Origin: Sulfurimonas sp.
GTDB lineage: Bacteria > Campylobacterota > Campylobacteria > Campylobacterales > Sulfurimonadaceae
Direction: 5' to 3'
Length of the DNA stretch: 24,916 nt
NCBI GenBank assembly: GCA_012963655.1
Contig: DTVI01000176.1
Span: 1-24,916 of the forward strand
The notes below the pieces were generated by a model. That model made no database searches. It was given only the letters and a program-made list of their open reading frames with translations, and had not been told where the DNA came from. The translations under genes were made by a program, and so were the position numbers. This document shows positions 7,874 to 16,815 of the stretch, in pieces; the stretch's first letter is position 1; every line of letters starts with the position of its first letter.

Positions 7874-8973
7874 TAAAATCCGATATCAATATCTAAGAAG
7901 TCAGAAAATTCTTCACCTAAGACATTTGCCTTCGTTTCATTATCTGATATAAAACTATCAATCTGATCTGAAAAGATAGCCATACAAGAGAGCTTATAAG
8001 ATACGGATCTAACCTTAGCCCAGGGGATAAAAAAGCCAAGTGTTAAAATAATGAATATAAGGTTAGTAAGATAAATCAAAAAGAGCTTGAAAAAGCTAAT
8101 ATGGGAGCTAAAAGACATTCCTTCAAGCCTAAGATTATTAAAAAGATAGTTCGTAAGTCGTGTGTTGACAAAGGCTGAAAAAAGCAAGATATTAAAGATG
8201 AAAAAGGTATAAAATCCTAAAGCAATGAGTAGTCCTTGTACATTTTCACTTTGTTCATCTGCAAATAAGCTAGAACTGTTGTTATCTAGGCTTGTTTGTA
8301 TGCCTTCTTTAAATCCTGTCATAAAGGCTTTAATTGATTGGGCATCTATAAGGTTAAAGGCGTTTAAGATAAGGGCATATAAAGATATAAGAAAAAAAAT
8401 AGCTATAAAATAAGTAAAAAAGAATTCCTTACTCTTTCCAAAAAACTTAAAAGGACTTTCCCCATAGCTAGTCTTATTACTGAGGTATTGTTTTTGTTTA
8501 TATATAGCGTAAGGATAGGCTAGGCCAAGGGTTAAAATAGAAAGTATAGGTAGGACAATAAAATATAAAAAGATATAAGGGTATTTTCCAAAAAAGTTAA
8601 AGCGAATTTGACGGTAAGATGAATATTGCATATTGAATTTTGTTGCGCGCATAATAACAAAGGGGATGGCAAAGAGTAAAAGCAAGGATAATATAGGGGC
8701 TAGTAAAGGAGAAAAACCTATTATAACTTGATACAAGATAAGCGCAATCACGACAATTGCACGTCCTTTGAGTATTTGTAAAGGCCTAGCATGGTACTCA
8801 AAACTAGAACCAGCAAAAGAAGTATGTCCATAAAAATAACGCTTATTTCTAATCTTGGCCCAAGCCGAATAAATACCAAGACTAAGGATACTTAGCATAA
8901 TATTGACAAAATAGATTTTAAAATATTCCCAACCATTACCCGTAAAAATAATGGGGTGCGCTCTTTCTTGCAT
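7873..8973 (-). CDS. DUF898 (YjgN family) multi-pass membrane protein
   Basis: A 366-residue integral membrane protein. Two similar halves each show a motif of the form (L/T)GIY..W.K.R...Y followed by transmembrane helices (SLGIYSAWAKIRNKRYFYGH near 32-51, LGLAYPYAIYKQKQYLS near 150-166), and a third occurrence, LGFFIPWAKVRSVSYKL, lies near the C-terminus. This repeated pattern is characteristic of DUF898/YjgN proteins, whose function is unknown. The start is the ATG at 8973, preceded by AGGAGT; the longer frame that runs into hemE has no such site. The gene begins 16 bases after hemE and overlaps the downstream M48 protease gene by TAATG. DUF898 and M48 genes are often neighbours, which suggests a functional pair. 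Confidence 0.82.
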   Translation of the reverse strand: MQERAHPIIFTGNGWEYFKIYFVNIMLSILSLGIYSAWAKIRNKRYFYGHTSFAGSSFEYHARPLQILKGRAIVVIALILYQVIIGFSPLLAPILSLLLLFAIPFVIMRATKFNMQYSSYRQIRFNFFGKYPYIFLYFIVLPILSILTLGLAYPYAIYKQKQYLSNKTSYGESPFKFFGKSKEFFFTYFIAIFFLISLYALILNAFNLIDAQSIKAFMTGFKEGIQTSLDNNSSSLFADEQSENVQGLLIALGFYTFFIFNILLFSAFVNTRLTNYLFNNLRLEGMSFSSHISFFKLFLIYLTNLIFIILTLGFFIPWAKVRSVSYKLSCMAIFSDQIDSFISDNETKANVLGEEFSDFLDIDIGF

Positions 8974-8989
8974 GAATACTCCTAGTAAA

Positions 8990-10024
8990 TTACTTCTTAG
9001 AAATTCTTTGACATTCTGAAACAAAATGAATAGCATTAGCCACAGGTACATCAGGTAAAATACCATGTCCAAGGTTAAAGATATGTCTTGAAGTTCCCAT
9101 CACTTTTTGGATGTCATCAACACTTTTTGTTGTTTCTTCTTGGCTGTAAAGTCTACATGGCTCCATATTTCCTTGAAGTACATATTTTTCCCCAAGTTTT
9201 TCTTTGGCAAGTTCCATAGGTGTTGCCCAATCTACACCAAATACATCAAAGTTTCCATATACTTTATCTAGAAAAGTAGGGATACCCTTAGGGAACATGA
9301 TAATAGGGGTATTTGGATACTTAGCTTTTAAGTGATCACAAATTTCAACCATGTACTTCCAAGAAAATTCATCATACATAGAGGGCTCAATTGCCGCTGC
9401 CCATGAATCAAAGATTTGAACAACATCAATACCTGCATCAATCTGTTTTTCCATATATAACTTAATTACTTCTGTGACTTTTGCAAGAATTTTATGAAGT
9501 AAGGCTGGGTTAGAATACATCATTTTTTTACAGATATTATAAGTCTTAGTTCCTTGTCCCTCAATCATATATGTTGCTAATGTCCAAGGTGCACCTGTAA
9601 AGCCGATAAGGGCCTTGTCTTCTGCTAACTCTTGCTTGATTAACTTGATAGTGTCAAACACGTAAGTAAGCTTGCTAGCTGCTTCATCTCCACCAATTAA
9701 ACGGTCAATATCTGCTTCGCAAGTGATAGGGTCTGAAAACTTAGGACCTTCACCTTTAACAAATGATAAGTCCATTCCCATTTCATCAGGGATAACAAGG
9801 ATATCAGAGAAAAGAATAGCGGCATCTACACCTACAATATCCATAGGCTGAAGTGTTACCTCACATGCTTTTTTAGGATCATGACATAGGTTTAAAAAGT
9901 TACCGGCCTCTGCTCTTACTTTCATATATTCTGGAAGGTAACGACCTGCTTGACGCATCATCCATACAGGGGTATAAGGTGTTTCTTTACCAAGACATGC
10001 GTCTACGAAAATTTTGTTTGCCAT
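8990..10024 (-). CDS. hemE: Uroporphyrinogen III decarboxylase
   Basis: A 344-residue cytoplasmic enzyme that converts uroporphyrinogen III to coproporphyrinogen III in heme biosynthesis. Both family signatures are present: PVWMMRQAGRYLPEY (19-33, with Arg24 and Arg28) and GFTGAPWTLATYMIEG (141-156, with Tyr152). The catalytic Asp is probably Asp74 in LFSDILVIPDEMG, and the late His lies in NLGHGILPD. Length is normal. AGGAA precedes the ATG by six bases. It follows the yqhA-like gene by 37 bases and precedes the DUF898 gene by 16, so it sits within the minus-strand operon; the AT-rich 37-base gap could hold a minor promoter. Confidence 0.96.
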   Translation of the reverse strand: MANKIFVDACLGKETPYTPVWMMRQAGRYLPEYMKVRAEAGNFLNLCHDPKKACEVTLQPMDIVGVDAAILFSDILVIPDEMGMDLSFVKGEGPKFSDPITCEADIDRLIGGDEAASKLTYVFDTIKLIKQELAEDKALIGFTGAPWTLATYMIEGQGTKTYNICKKMMYSNPALLHKILAKVTEVIKLYMEKQIDAGIDVVQIFDSWAAAIEPSMYDEFSWKYMVEICDHLKAKYPNTPIIMFPKGIPTFLDKVYGNFDVFGVDWATPMELAKEKLGEKYVLQGNMEPCRLYSQEETTKSVDDIQKVMGTSRHIFNLGHGILPDVPVANAIHFVSECQRISKK

Positions 10025-10061
10025 AATTAATTCCTATATATCTTATTTTTTATTTTACTTC

Positions 10062-10577
10062 TTAGTTCTTTTTTCCAACTTTACCTAAGAAGTAAAGTCC
10101 TAGAGCTACGGCTGTAATTGAAAGTGCGAAATAAAGCATATCTAGTGCGCCGTTGTAGTGGGTATGTCCTACTTTTTGAAAAAAACCAACGACAAGAACC
10201 ATGACGATAACTTTTGAAATTTTGTCTTTAAGTTGGTCTAATGAATGAATTGCTAAAATCTTGTTGTCTTCGCCCTTATCGTCCTTTGCAACATCAATCT
10301 CAGAAATAAATAGCTCATATAAACCAAAAGAAAATAAAAGCATAACCACACCAATAAGATATAAGTCTACGGCTCCAATAATTCCACCTACTACATCTTC
10401 ATGAAAATTTTCAGGATGAGTATGATTAATATACGTTGTTACAACAAATTTAGCGCTATCATAAATATCAACACTAGCAACTATAAAAAGAATTACAGCG
10501 CCAATGAGACCAAAAACAACAGCCATGATAACCATGAAACGTGATGCCCATAAGGTACTTTCAAACATCTTTTCCAT
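10062..10577 (-). CDS. yqhA: UPF0114 (YqhA) family inner-membrane protein
   Basis: A 171-residue protein with about four transmembrane helices (roughly 10-32, 64-88, 116-134 and 140-164). The opening FESTLWASRFMVIMAVVFGL and the segment DLYLIGVVMLLFSFGLYELF are typical of the YqhA/UPF0114 family, which has no firmly established function. A His-containing loop (NHTHPENFHED, about 47-57) is exposed between helices 1 and 2. The ATG overlaps the asd stop (TAATG), so translation is probably coupled. I prefer this start to the ATG three codons on because of the coupling, although neither has a strong binding site. Confidence 0.85.
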   Translation of the reverse strand: MEKMFESTLWASRFMVIMAVVFGLIGAVILFIVASVDIYDSAKFVVTTYINHTHPENFHEDVVGGIIGAVDLYLIGVVMLLFSFGLYELFISEIDVAKDDKGEDNKILAIHSLDQLKDKISKVIVMVLVVGFFQKVGHTHYNGALDMLYFALSITAVALGLYFLGKVGKKN

Positions 10578-11611
10578 TATTTAGTAGCTTCTTGAATTTC
10601 TACCCATTTTTGAGCAATTCTTACGGCATTTGTTGCTGCACCCACTCTAAGGTTATCTGCAACTATGAACATATTTAAGACATTTTTTCTATAAATGTCA
10701 TTTCTAATACGACCTACAAATGTCTCATTCTTATCTACACAGGCTGCTGGCATTGGATATTCACTTGCGGCAGGATTATCAATAACAATAATGTTTGGCG
10801 CCTTAGCTAGAATTTCTCTTGCTTCATTTGCATCTACATCTGCATCAAAGGTAAGTGTTAATGATTCCGCATGACCACGAAGTGTTGGAACGCGTACACA
10901 GGTTGCACAAACTTCTACATTCTTACCAAGAATTTTAATGGTTTCATTTACCATCTTCATCTCTTCTTTAGTGTAACCATTTTCCATAAATACATCAATT
11001 TGGGGAATAACATTTAAGGCAATTTGGTGAGGAAAGGCTTTGTGCTCTGAATCATCAAGTTTAAAGGCAAAGAAGTCTTGCATTTGTGTTACAAGTTCTT
11101 CCATTGCCTCTTTTCCACCACCTGAGGTTGCTTGATAGGTTGCTACATCTACACGTACAAGATCAAAGGCATCATCAAGAGGCTTAAGGGCTTGAACCAT
11201 TTGAATGGTAGAACAGTTAGGGTTAGCAATAATTCCTGTTGTTTTCCACTCATTAATTTCTTCTGGGTTTACCTCTGGAACAACTAAAGGTACATCTTCA
11301 TCCATTCTAAAATGGCTTGTGTTATCAATTACAACTGCCCCTGCATCTACTGCAAATGAAGCGTATTTTTCAGAAATAGACCCGCCTGCTGAAAACAAGG
11401 CAATCTCAATTTCTTCTTCATGAAAAATTGTTTCTGTTAGCTCTTTAATGACTAAATCACCATTATTAAAAGTGATGGTATTACCTGCTGAACGTTCACT
11501 TGCTAGTGGCACTATCTTGTTAAATGGAAAGTCTATCTCTTCAAAGATACGAAAAATCTCTTCACCAACGGCTCCGGTCGCACCGACTACGGCTACATTA
11601 TATTTTTTCAT
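10577..11611 (-). CDS. asd: Aspartate-semialdehyde dehydrogenase
   Basis: This 344-residue NADP-dependent enzyme reduces aspartyl phosphate to aspartate semialdehyde, the branch point to lysine, diaminopimelate, threonine and methionine. The nucleotide-binding motif VVGATGAVGEE lies at 8-18. The catalytic cysteine is Cys133 in ANPNCSTIQ, the Gln is Q160 in TYQATSGGG, and the acid/base His is His247 in LRGHAES. Length is typical. AAGGA precedes the ATG, and the gap from the flgR-like stop is only 11 bases, so it is very likely co-transcribed with that gene. Confidence 0.96.
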   Translation of the reverse strand: MKKYNVAVVGATGAVGEEIFRIFEEIDFPFNKIVPLASERSAGNTITFNNGDLVIKELTETIFHEEEIEIALFSAGGSISEKYASFAVDAGAVVIDNTSHFRMDEDVPLVVPEVNPEEINEWKTTGIIANPNCSTIQMVQALKPLDDAFDLVRVDVATYQATSGGGKEAMEELVTQMQDFFAFKLDDSEHKAFPHQIALNVIPQIDVFMENGYTKEEMKMVNETIKILGKNVEVCATCVRVPTLRGHAESLTLTFDADVDANEAREILAKAPNIIVIDNPAASEYPMPAACVDKNETFVGRIRNDIYRKNVLNMFIVADNLRVGAATNAVRIAQKWVEIQEATK

Positions 11612-11622
11612 TATCTAATCCT

Positions 11623-12916
11623 TTATATCTGATATGTTTTAATTTTTTTCTCTAAGGTTGTTTCACTCATCCCTAGGATTTTAGCACTCTCACTTACGTT
11701 ATTATTATAAGAGTTTAGTACCTCTTCAATAAGTTCTTTTTCCATTTCACTTATTGATTTTTGTTTTTGTCTACTATCTAAAAATAGTTCGTCAGTTGTT
11801 ATGCTTTGACCTTCACTTAAAATAGTTGCTCTTTCCACAACAGAAACAAGCTCTCTAATATTTCCAGGCCATTTGTAGGCCATAAGTGCATTTTGCGCTT
11901 CTTCACTAAAACTTTTTAATTTAAAACCATATTTATTACAATTATCTGTTAAGACATTATTCGCAATATCTAAAATTTCTTCTGTTCTTTGTCTTAAAGG
12001 TGGAATAGCAACGGGAATAGTATTAAGTCTATAATATAAGTCTTCTCTAAACTCATTATCGTCTATTTGTTGATGCAAGTTGGCGTTAGTGGCTGACACA
12101 ATACGTACATCAATTTTAATAGGCTTTGAAGAGCCAAGACGCTGAACTTCTCTTTCTTGAAGAACACGAAGAAGTTTAGCTTGAACACCATAAGGCATTT
12201 CCCCTATCTCATCAAGAAATAGTGTCCCTCCCTCAGCCGTTTCAAAAAGACCTGGTTTAGAAGCAATCGCGTCGGTAAAAGCACCTTTTTCAAAACCAAA
12301 AAGTTCACTTTCAATTAAGTTCTCTGGTATAGCAGCCATATTAATAGCAATAAAAGGCTTTTTAGAACGAGGTGAGTATTGGTGTATATGCTTAGCAAAG
12401 ACTTCTTTACCCACACCACTCTCACCTGTAAGTAAGATACTTGCATCTGTTTTAGCTGCTCTTTCAGCCATATTAACTGCCTTATCAAGAGCAGGTGAAG
12501 AAGCTGAGAAAGAAGAACTAGAACATTGTTTTTTTACTTTTTTAGAAGGGGCTTTTTTTACAACTTCTTGTATTTTGTGAGAACGCTTAATAGCTTCGAC
12601 TAGGGTTTCGATTTCAAAAGGCTTAAGTAAAAAGTCTTTTACACCAAGTTGAATAGAATCTATGGCTTTTTGCAAGGTAGCATTTCCTGTCATAATGATA
12701 ACTTCGAATTTACCATCTAAGACTTTTACAAATTCTATCCCATCCATACCAGGCATATTTATATCTGTAACTATCAGTTCAAAACTGTCGTCTAACTTGG
12801 CTAAAGCATCTTTAGCATTTTTTAAAAGCAACAATTTCGAACTCATTATAATCTCCCATAGCGATTTCAAGGGATTTACGCATGTTTATATCATCTTCAA
12901 CGATAGCTATTTTCAC
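11623..12916 (-). CDS. flgR: FlgR-like sigma54-dependent response regulator, frameshifted near the 5' end
   Basis: This is an NtrC-family activator: receiver domain (about 1-120), AAA+ domain and a short C-terminal helix-turn-helix. The AAA+ domain shows Walker A GESGVGKE, the sigma54-contacting GAFTDA, and Walker B GGTLFLDEIGEM. True translation should start at GTG 12916, with GGAG just upstream, giving MKIAIVEDDINMRKSLEIAM, a normal receiver start with the acidic pair; the phosphoacceptor would be Asp51 in DINMPGMDG. After codon 32 the frame breaks at a run of six A (plus-strand T 12818-12823): five A would restore KNAKDALAKL. As written, only a product from an internal start without the receiver's first strand is possible. 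Its place after a flgP-like gene behind a sigma54 promoter supports a FlgR-type flagellar role. Confidence 0.82.
12818..12823 (-). repeat. Homopolymer (A6 on coding strand) at the flgR-like frame break
   Basis: Six T on the plus strand (A6 in the coding sense), next to four more A on the plus strand. Removing one base joins the GTG-initiated frame to the rest of the gene. It marks either a sequence error or an off-phase tract. Confidence 0.75.
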
Positions 12917-12943
12917 GAAACTCCTTTGGCTAGGAAAATTTGA

Positions 12944-13351
12944 TTAATTGTCTTGTTTTAATCGCGTGATTATAGCGTAGTCATTTTTAAAATCGACTGT
13001 TAAATAGGTAGGGGGAATAGTTATGGATATAAGTGAAGAAGATTGATTGTTATAAACTTTTTCAAAAGAGCGAGTATGGGTGCCGTATTTCATTAGAAAT
13101 TCTAAGATAAGGTCTTTGTTTTTTTGAACAATGATATTTAAGTCATTTTCATTAGTAGCATCAATTTTAAGGCTTTGCATAGACTGAGCATGGATTTCTT
13201 TCATAGAAGCACTAAGGTAAAAAGATTCAGAAATAACTACCGCATTTTTAATTTGAGAGCGGTAGCTTAAGATGTAAGTTTGTGAAGCCTCTATCCATGT
13301 TAGGTTATATAATATACTTAAAAGTACAAGGCTAAAGGGATGAAGGCGCAA
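12944..13351 (-). CDS. Small exported protein of unknown function
   Basis: A product of about 135 residues I do not recognise. It has a clear N-terminal hydrophobic segment with a likely signal peptidase site after WIEA (about residue 22), so it should be periplasmic. The mature part is mixed alpha/beta and polar, without cysteines or a known motif. The start is uncertain: the frame is open from the flgP-like stop codon, no ATG is present, and the best candidate is TTG at 13351 (CTG/TTG codons just upstream are alternatives). It lies 18 bases after the flgP-like gene and 27 before the flgR-like gene, so a link to the flagellum or to FlgP is plausible. It is too short for Campylobacter FlgQ. 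Confidence 0.65.
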   Translation of the reverse strand: MRLHPFSLVLLSILYNLTWIEASQTYILSYRSQIKNAVVISESFYLSASMKEIHAQSMQSLKIDATNENDLNIIVQKNKDLILEFLMKYGTHTRSFEKVYNNQSSSLISITIPPTYLTVDFKNDYAIITRLKQDN

Positions 13352-13369
13352 AAGATGCTTAAACGTGTT

Positions 13370-13897
13370 TTAGCGTGAAGCTAAAATTGAGTTCCATTGT
13401 TTTTCATTCAGGTTAAGTTCCATTTCAACCTCACATAAACCATCTTTGAAAACAGTTTCAATGATCTCAGCTTGAGCAATAACTGCGTCAACAAAGGTAC
13501 GAATTTCTGAACGTTGAACCATCATGTTTTTGATTTTATCAGAACCTTCGATTCTAACTCCCTTAACTTTTTCAGCTAATAGTCTATAAGCATCTGCAAT
13601 AGCCGCGCGTTTTGCAAGTGCATAAGCCTGAGCTGGAGAAGAGGTCATAGTTGGTGCAACACCTTGTCCCACAACATTAATACGAACCATCTTATACGAA
13701 TCTGTTCCCTTTTGAGCAAGAGGTTCTTGCATATTAGAAGGACAAACATGAGTATTCTCTTTTTCAGCTACAGGAGCTTGAACTGTTACAACAACGGGTT
13801 CAACTACAATTACTTGTTGATGATTTGTATCAACCTTCATCTCTCTTGCCATCAATATTGCTGATAACAGGGCACTAACTACTAATATTTTTTTCAT
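13370..13897 (-). CDS. flgP: FlgP-like LPP20-family protein
   Basis: A 175-residue exported protein. Residues 1-17 form a signal peptide ending LMA; there is no lipobox cysteine, unlike the lipoprotein FlgP of Campylobacter jejuni. After a variable stretch rich in Val and Gln (20-70), the LPP20 domain contains GVAPTMTSSPAQAYALAKRA (about 80-99) and AAIADAYRLLAEKVKGVRI, which closely resembles FlgP. In C. jejuni FlgP builds the basal disk of the flagellar motor in the outer periplasm. AAGGA lies seven bases before the ATG, and a strong sigma54 promoter is about 37-53 bases upstream, consistent with a flagellar gene under RpoN. LPP20 proteins have several paralogues, so another flagellar or envelope role is possible. 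Confidence 0.75.
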   Translation of the reverse strand: MKKILVVSALLSAILMAREMKVDTNHQQVIVVEPVVVTVQAPVAEKENTHVCPSNMQEPLAQKGTDSYKMVRINVVGQGVAPTMTSSPAQAYALAKRAAIADAYRLLAEKVKGVRIEGSDKIKNMMVQRSEIRTFVDAVIAQAEIIETVFKDGLCEVEMELNLNEKQWNSILASR

Positions 13898-13933
13898 TAA
13901 TCTATCCTTACATCTTATATGTTAAGCAGTATA

Positions 13934-13950
13934 AAGCAAACTTTGTTCCA
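13934..13950 (-). promoter_or_regulatory. Sigma54 (RpoN) promoter of the flgP-like operon
   Basis: The minus strand reads TGGAAC-AAAGT-TTGCTT, with GG and GC ten bases apart as sigma54 requires, and it matches the form of flagellar RpoN promoters in Campylobacter (GGAA then TTTGCTT). It ends 36 bases upstream of the flgP-like ATG. Confidence 0.8.
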
Positions 13951-14067
13951 GAAATTAAATGGATTTTAGAAAAGCGCAATAGAGTTTATAAAACTAGTCC
14001 TGGTGACTTTTGTATAATGATCTGACTTATGATGTGTTAAATATTATGGAAATTTTGAAGAAGAGGA

Positions 14068-14093
14068 GTGAAAGATTTTTTATAATCTTTCAC
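14068..14093 (-). terminator. Strong hairpin downstream of gyrA
   Basis: GTGAAAGATT (14068-14077) and AATCTTTCAC (14084-14093) form a perfect 10-bp stem with a 6-base loop, 8 bases past the gyrA stop. On the minus strand the stem is followed by pyrimidine-rich TCCTCTTCTTC rather than a pure T-run, so termination is likely but not textbook. Confidence 0.55.
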
Positions 14094-14101
14094 AAAAAAA
14101 G

Positions 14102-16577
14102 TTATTTTTCAGTACCTTCTTCAGTTTCTTCGTTTTCATCATCTTGATCTTCATTTCTAGGACAACGTGAGATAGATACAACATCATCACCCTTAATGAT
14201 ATAAACACCTGAAGTATTACGTCCAGATTTAGATATTGTTTGCATGTCTACGCGAATCATCTTACCTGTTTTAGTAAGGGCCATCATGTCCATAGACTCA
14301 TCAACCATAAGACATCCAACAACATTTTTTCCTGTTTTGCTGTTAAGCTTCATAGCAATAACACCAGAACCAGCTCTATTGGTTAAACGGTATTCTTCAG
14401 CTGTTGTACGCTTACCAATACCTTTTTCACTCACTGTAAGGATTTCTTGCTCGTCATTTGAGATGATATTTGCATCAATTACAAAATCACCCTCATGCTT
14501 GAACTTAATACCACGAACACCACGAGTTGTTCGTCCTTGATCTCTAGTCTTTCCAATTTCAAACTTAATACACTGAGCTTGGCTTGTTAAGATAAATAGG
14601 TACTCAGTAGCTGGTGTAGAAATTTTAGCTGTTACAAGAGTATCTGCATCATCAAGAACGATAGCTTTAACACCATTTGTTCTTACATTTGAAAATTCAG
14701 AAAGATTTGTACGCTTAACAATACCATTTTTAGTAAAGAAGACTAAAGAATTGTCTTCACTAAAGTCAACGGTAGGAATGATAGACTGAATCTCTTCACC
14801 TTGAACAAGGTTAATAAGGTTAACAATCGCCTTACCCTTAGCCGTACGTGAACCTTCAGGAATTCTATATACCTTTAACCAGTGTAGTTGACCACGGTTA
14901 GTTACGATAAGAAGAGTATCATGTGTATTACAAGTGAAGAAACTTTCAATAAAGTCATCATCATAAGTAGTTACTGCAATCTTACCCTTTCCACCACGAT
15001 GTTGTTTTTCGTACTGAGCAAGAGGAACACGCTTAATGTAACCACGGTGAGTAATAGTTACTACCATTGGCTCATTAGGGATAAGGTCTTCAATATCAAT
15101 ATCATCATAATTATCTACGATATCTGTCTTTCTTGGACTTGTAAGAGTTGCTTGAACTTCTATTAACTCTTCTTTAATGATGCCTTGAAGAACTGATTCG
15201 CTTTTAAGGATAGATTCTAGGTATTGAATAACTGCATGTAGCTCAGCTAATTCGCTTTCAATTTTTTCAATTTCAAGACCAGTTAATCTACCAAGACGCA
15301 TAGCAACAATACTTGCTGCTTGGATCGTTGAAAAGTCATATTCAGAAACTAGATTATTTCTAGCTTCTTCTTCATTACCAGAGGCACGAATTGTTTTGAT
15401 AACCTTATCAATGATGTCTATTGCTTTTTTCAGACCTTCTAAGATATGAGCTCTAGCCTTGGCTTTTTCAAGATCAAAAATAGTACGACGAATGATTACT
15501 GTTTTACGGTGAGAGATAAAGGTCTTAATAATATCAAGAAGTTTAAATACAAATGGTTCTTGGTTTTTAATAGCAAGCATGATAATACCAAAGGTAGTTT
15601 GCATGTTTGTTTGTTTGTATAGGTTGTTTAATACAATCTCTTGCATAGCGTCACGTTTCAGCTCAACTACTATACGCATACCTTCTCTATCAGATTCATC
15701 ACGAATTTCAGAGATACCTTCAATTGACTTGTCTCGTACTAAGATAGCAATGTTTTCAACAAGACGAGCCTTGTTTACCTGGTAAGGAAGTTCATCAACA
15801 ACGATAACGTCTTTGTTTCCTTTTTTCTCTATATGTGTCTTAGCCCGAAGCTTAATACGTCCACGACCTGTTTCATAAGCATCTAAGATACCTTTTTGAC
15901 CATAAATCGTTGCACCTGTAGGAAAGTCAGGAGCCTTAATAAACTGCATGATGTCAGGAAGTGTAGCGTCAGGATTTTCTAAAAGGTGTAAAACACCAGA
16001 AATAACTTCGCCTGGATTATGAGGAGGAATATTTGTTGCCATACCAACGGCGATACCTGATGAACCATTAATTAGTAGGTTAGGTACACGTGTTGGAAAA
16101 ACAGTAGGTTCAATTGTAGTACCATCGTAGTTTTCTACCATGTCTACAGTGTCTTTTTCAAGATCTTTCATTAACTCGCCAGCGTACTTAGTCATTCTTG
16201 CTTCAGTATAACGCATAGCAGCCGCGTTATCTCCATCAACAGAACCAAAGTTTCCTTGACCATCAACAAGAGTCATACGCATAGAGAAGTCTTGAGCCAT
16301 ACGAACTAAAGCGTCATAAACTGAATTGTCACCGTGAGGGTGGTACTGACCAATAACGTCACCGACGATACGAGCAGATTTTTTGTATTTGGCACCTGCT
16401 GAAAGATTCAGCTTGTCCATTGCGTAAAGAATACGACGGTGAACGGGTTTTAGTCCATCTCGAACATCTGGTAAGGCACGACCAATGATAACACTCATTG
16501 AGTAATCAAGGCGCTTTAACCGTGTCTTCTATATTTATATTTTCAATATTCTGGCTGTTTTCCAGTGAATCGCTCAT
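14102..16577 (-). CDS. gyrA: DNA gyrase subunit A, frame broken near the N-terminus
   Basis: GyrA cuts and rejoins DNA during supercoiling, with GyrB. From 16498 to 14102 there are 798 intact codons: the winged-helix/tower region with catalytic Tyr (AAMRYTEAR, equivalent to E. coli Tyr122), then the beta-pinwheel C-terminal domain with a GyrA box (QHRGGKG), which separates it from ParC, and an acidic tail. The real start is ATG 16577 with GAGGA upstream, giving MSDSLENSQNIENINIEDTVKA, which is homologous to other Campylobacterota GyrA. The expected continuation SYLDYSMSVIIG is missing two residues: five bases appear to be lost between 16505 and 16515 and the frame breaks. The position equivalent to E. 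coli Ser83 is Asn. A sequence error is the simplest reading in an essential gene. Confidence 0.92.
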
Positions 16578-16815
16578 GCATATCCTCTTGTATTAAAAAC
16601 TGTATACTAAGAAACAGTTCTTTAAAAATTAGCTAGATAATAACTAAGTTTGCCTTAATAAGTAACTATATAGGGGAAGGAAAGCTTAAAAAAAAGTATT
16701 AGATTTAAAAATAAGCGTTAAAAGGTAACAGTCACTTAAAACTGTTTAGTATGCTTATTCTAGAAAGAAGTAATATAACCTGGTGTAATATACTTAGTAG
16801 ATTGTGAAATGTATA

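Noticed and set aside
8974..9072. Longer start for the DUF898 gene inside hemE
   Set aside because: The ATG at 8973 has AGGAGT directly upstream and matches the family start; the extension is hemE read in another frame.
12662..12943. Plus-strand frame of 93 codons opposite the flgR-like gene
   Set aside because: Shadow of the receiver domain; no binding site or recognisable motif.
14888..15166. Plus-strand frame of 92 codons inside gyrA
   Set aside because: It is antisense to conserved gyrA sequence, has no binding site and its composition (runs of Ile, Thr, Ser) is that of a shadow frame.
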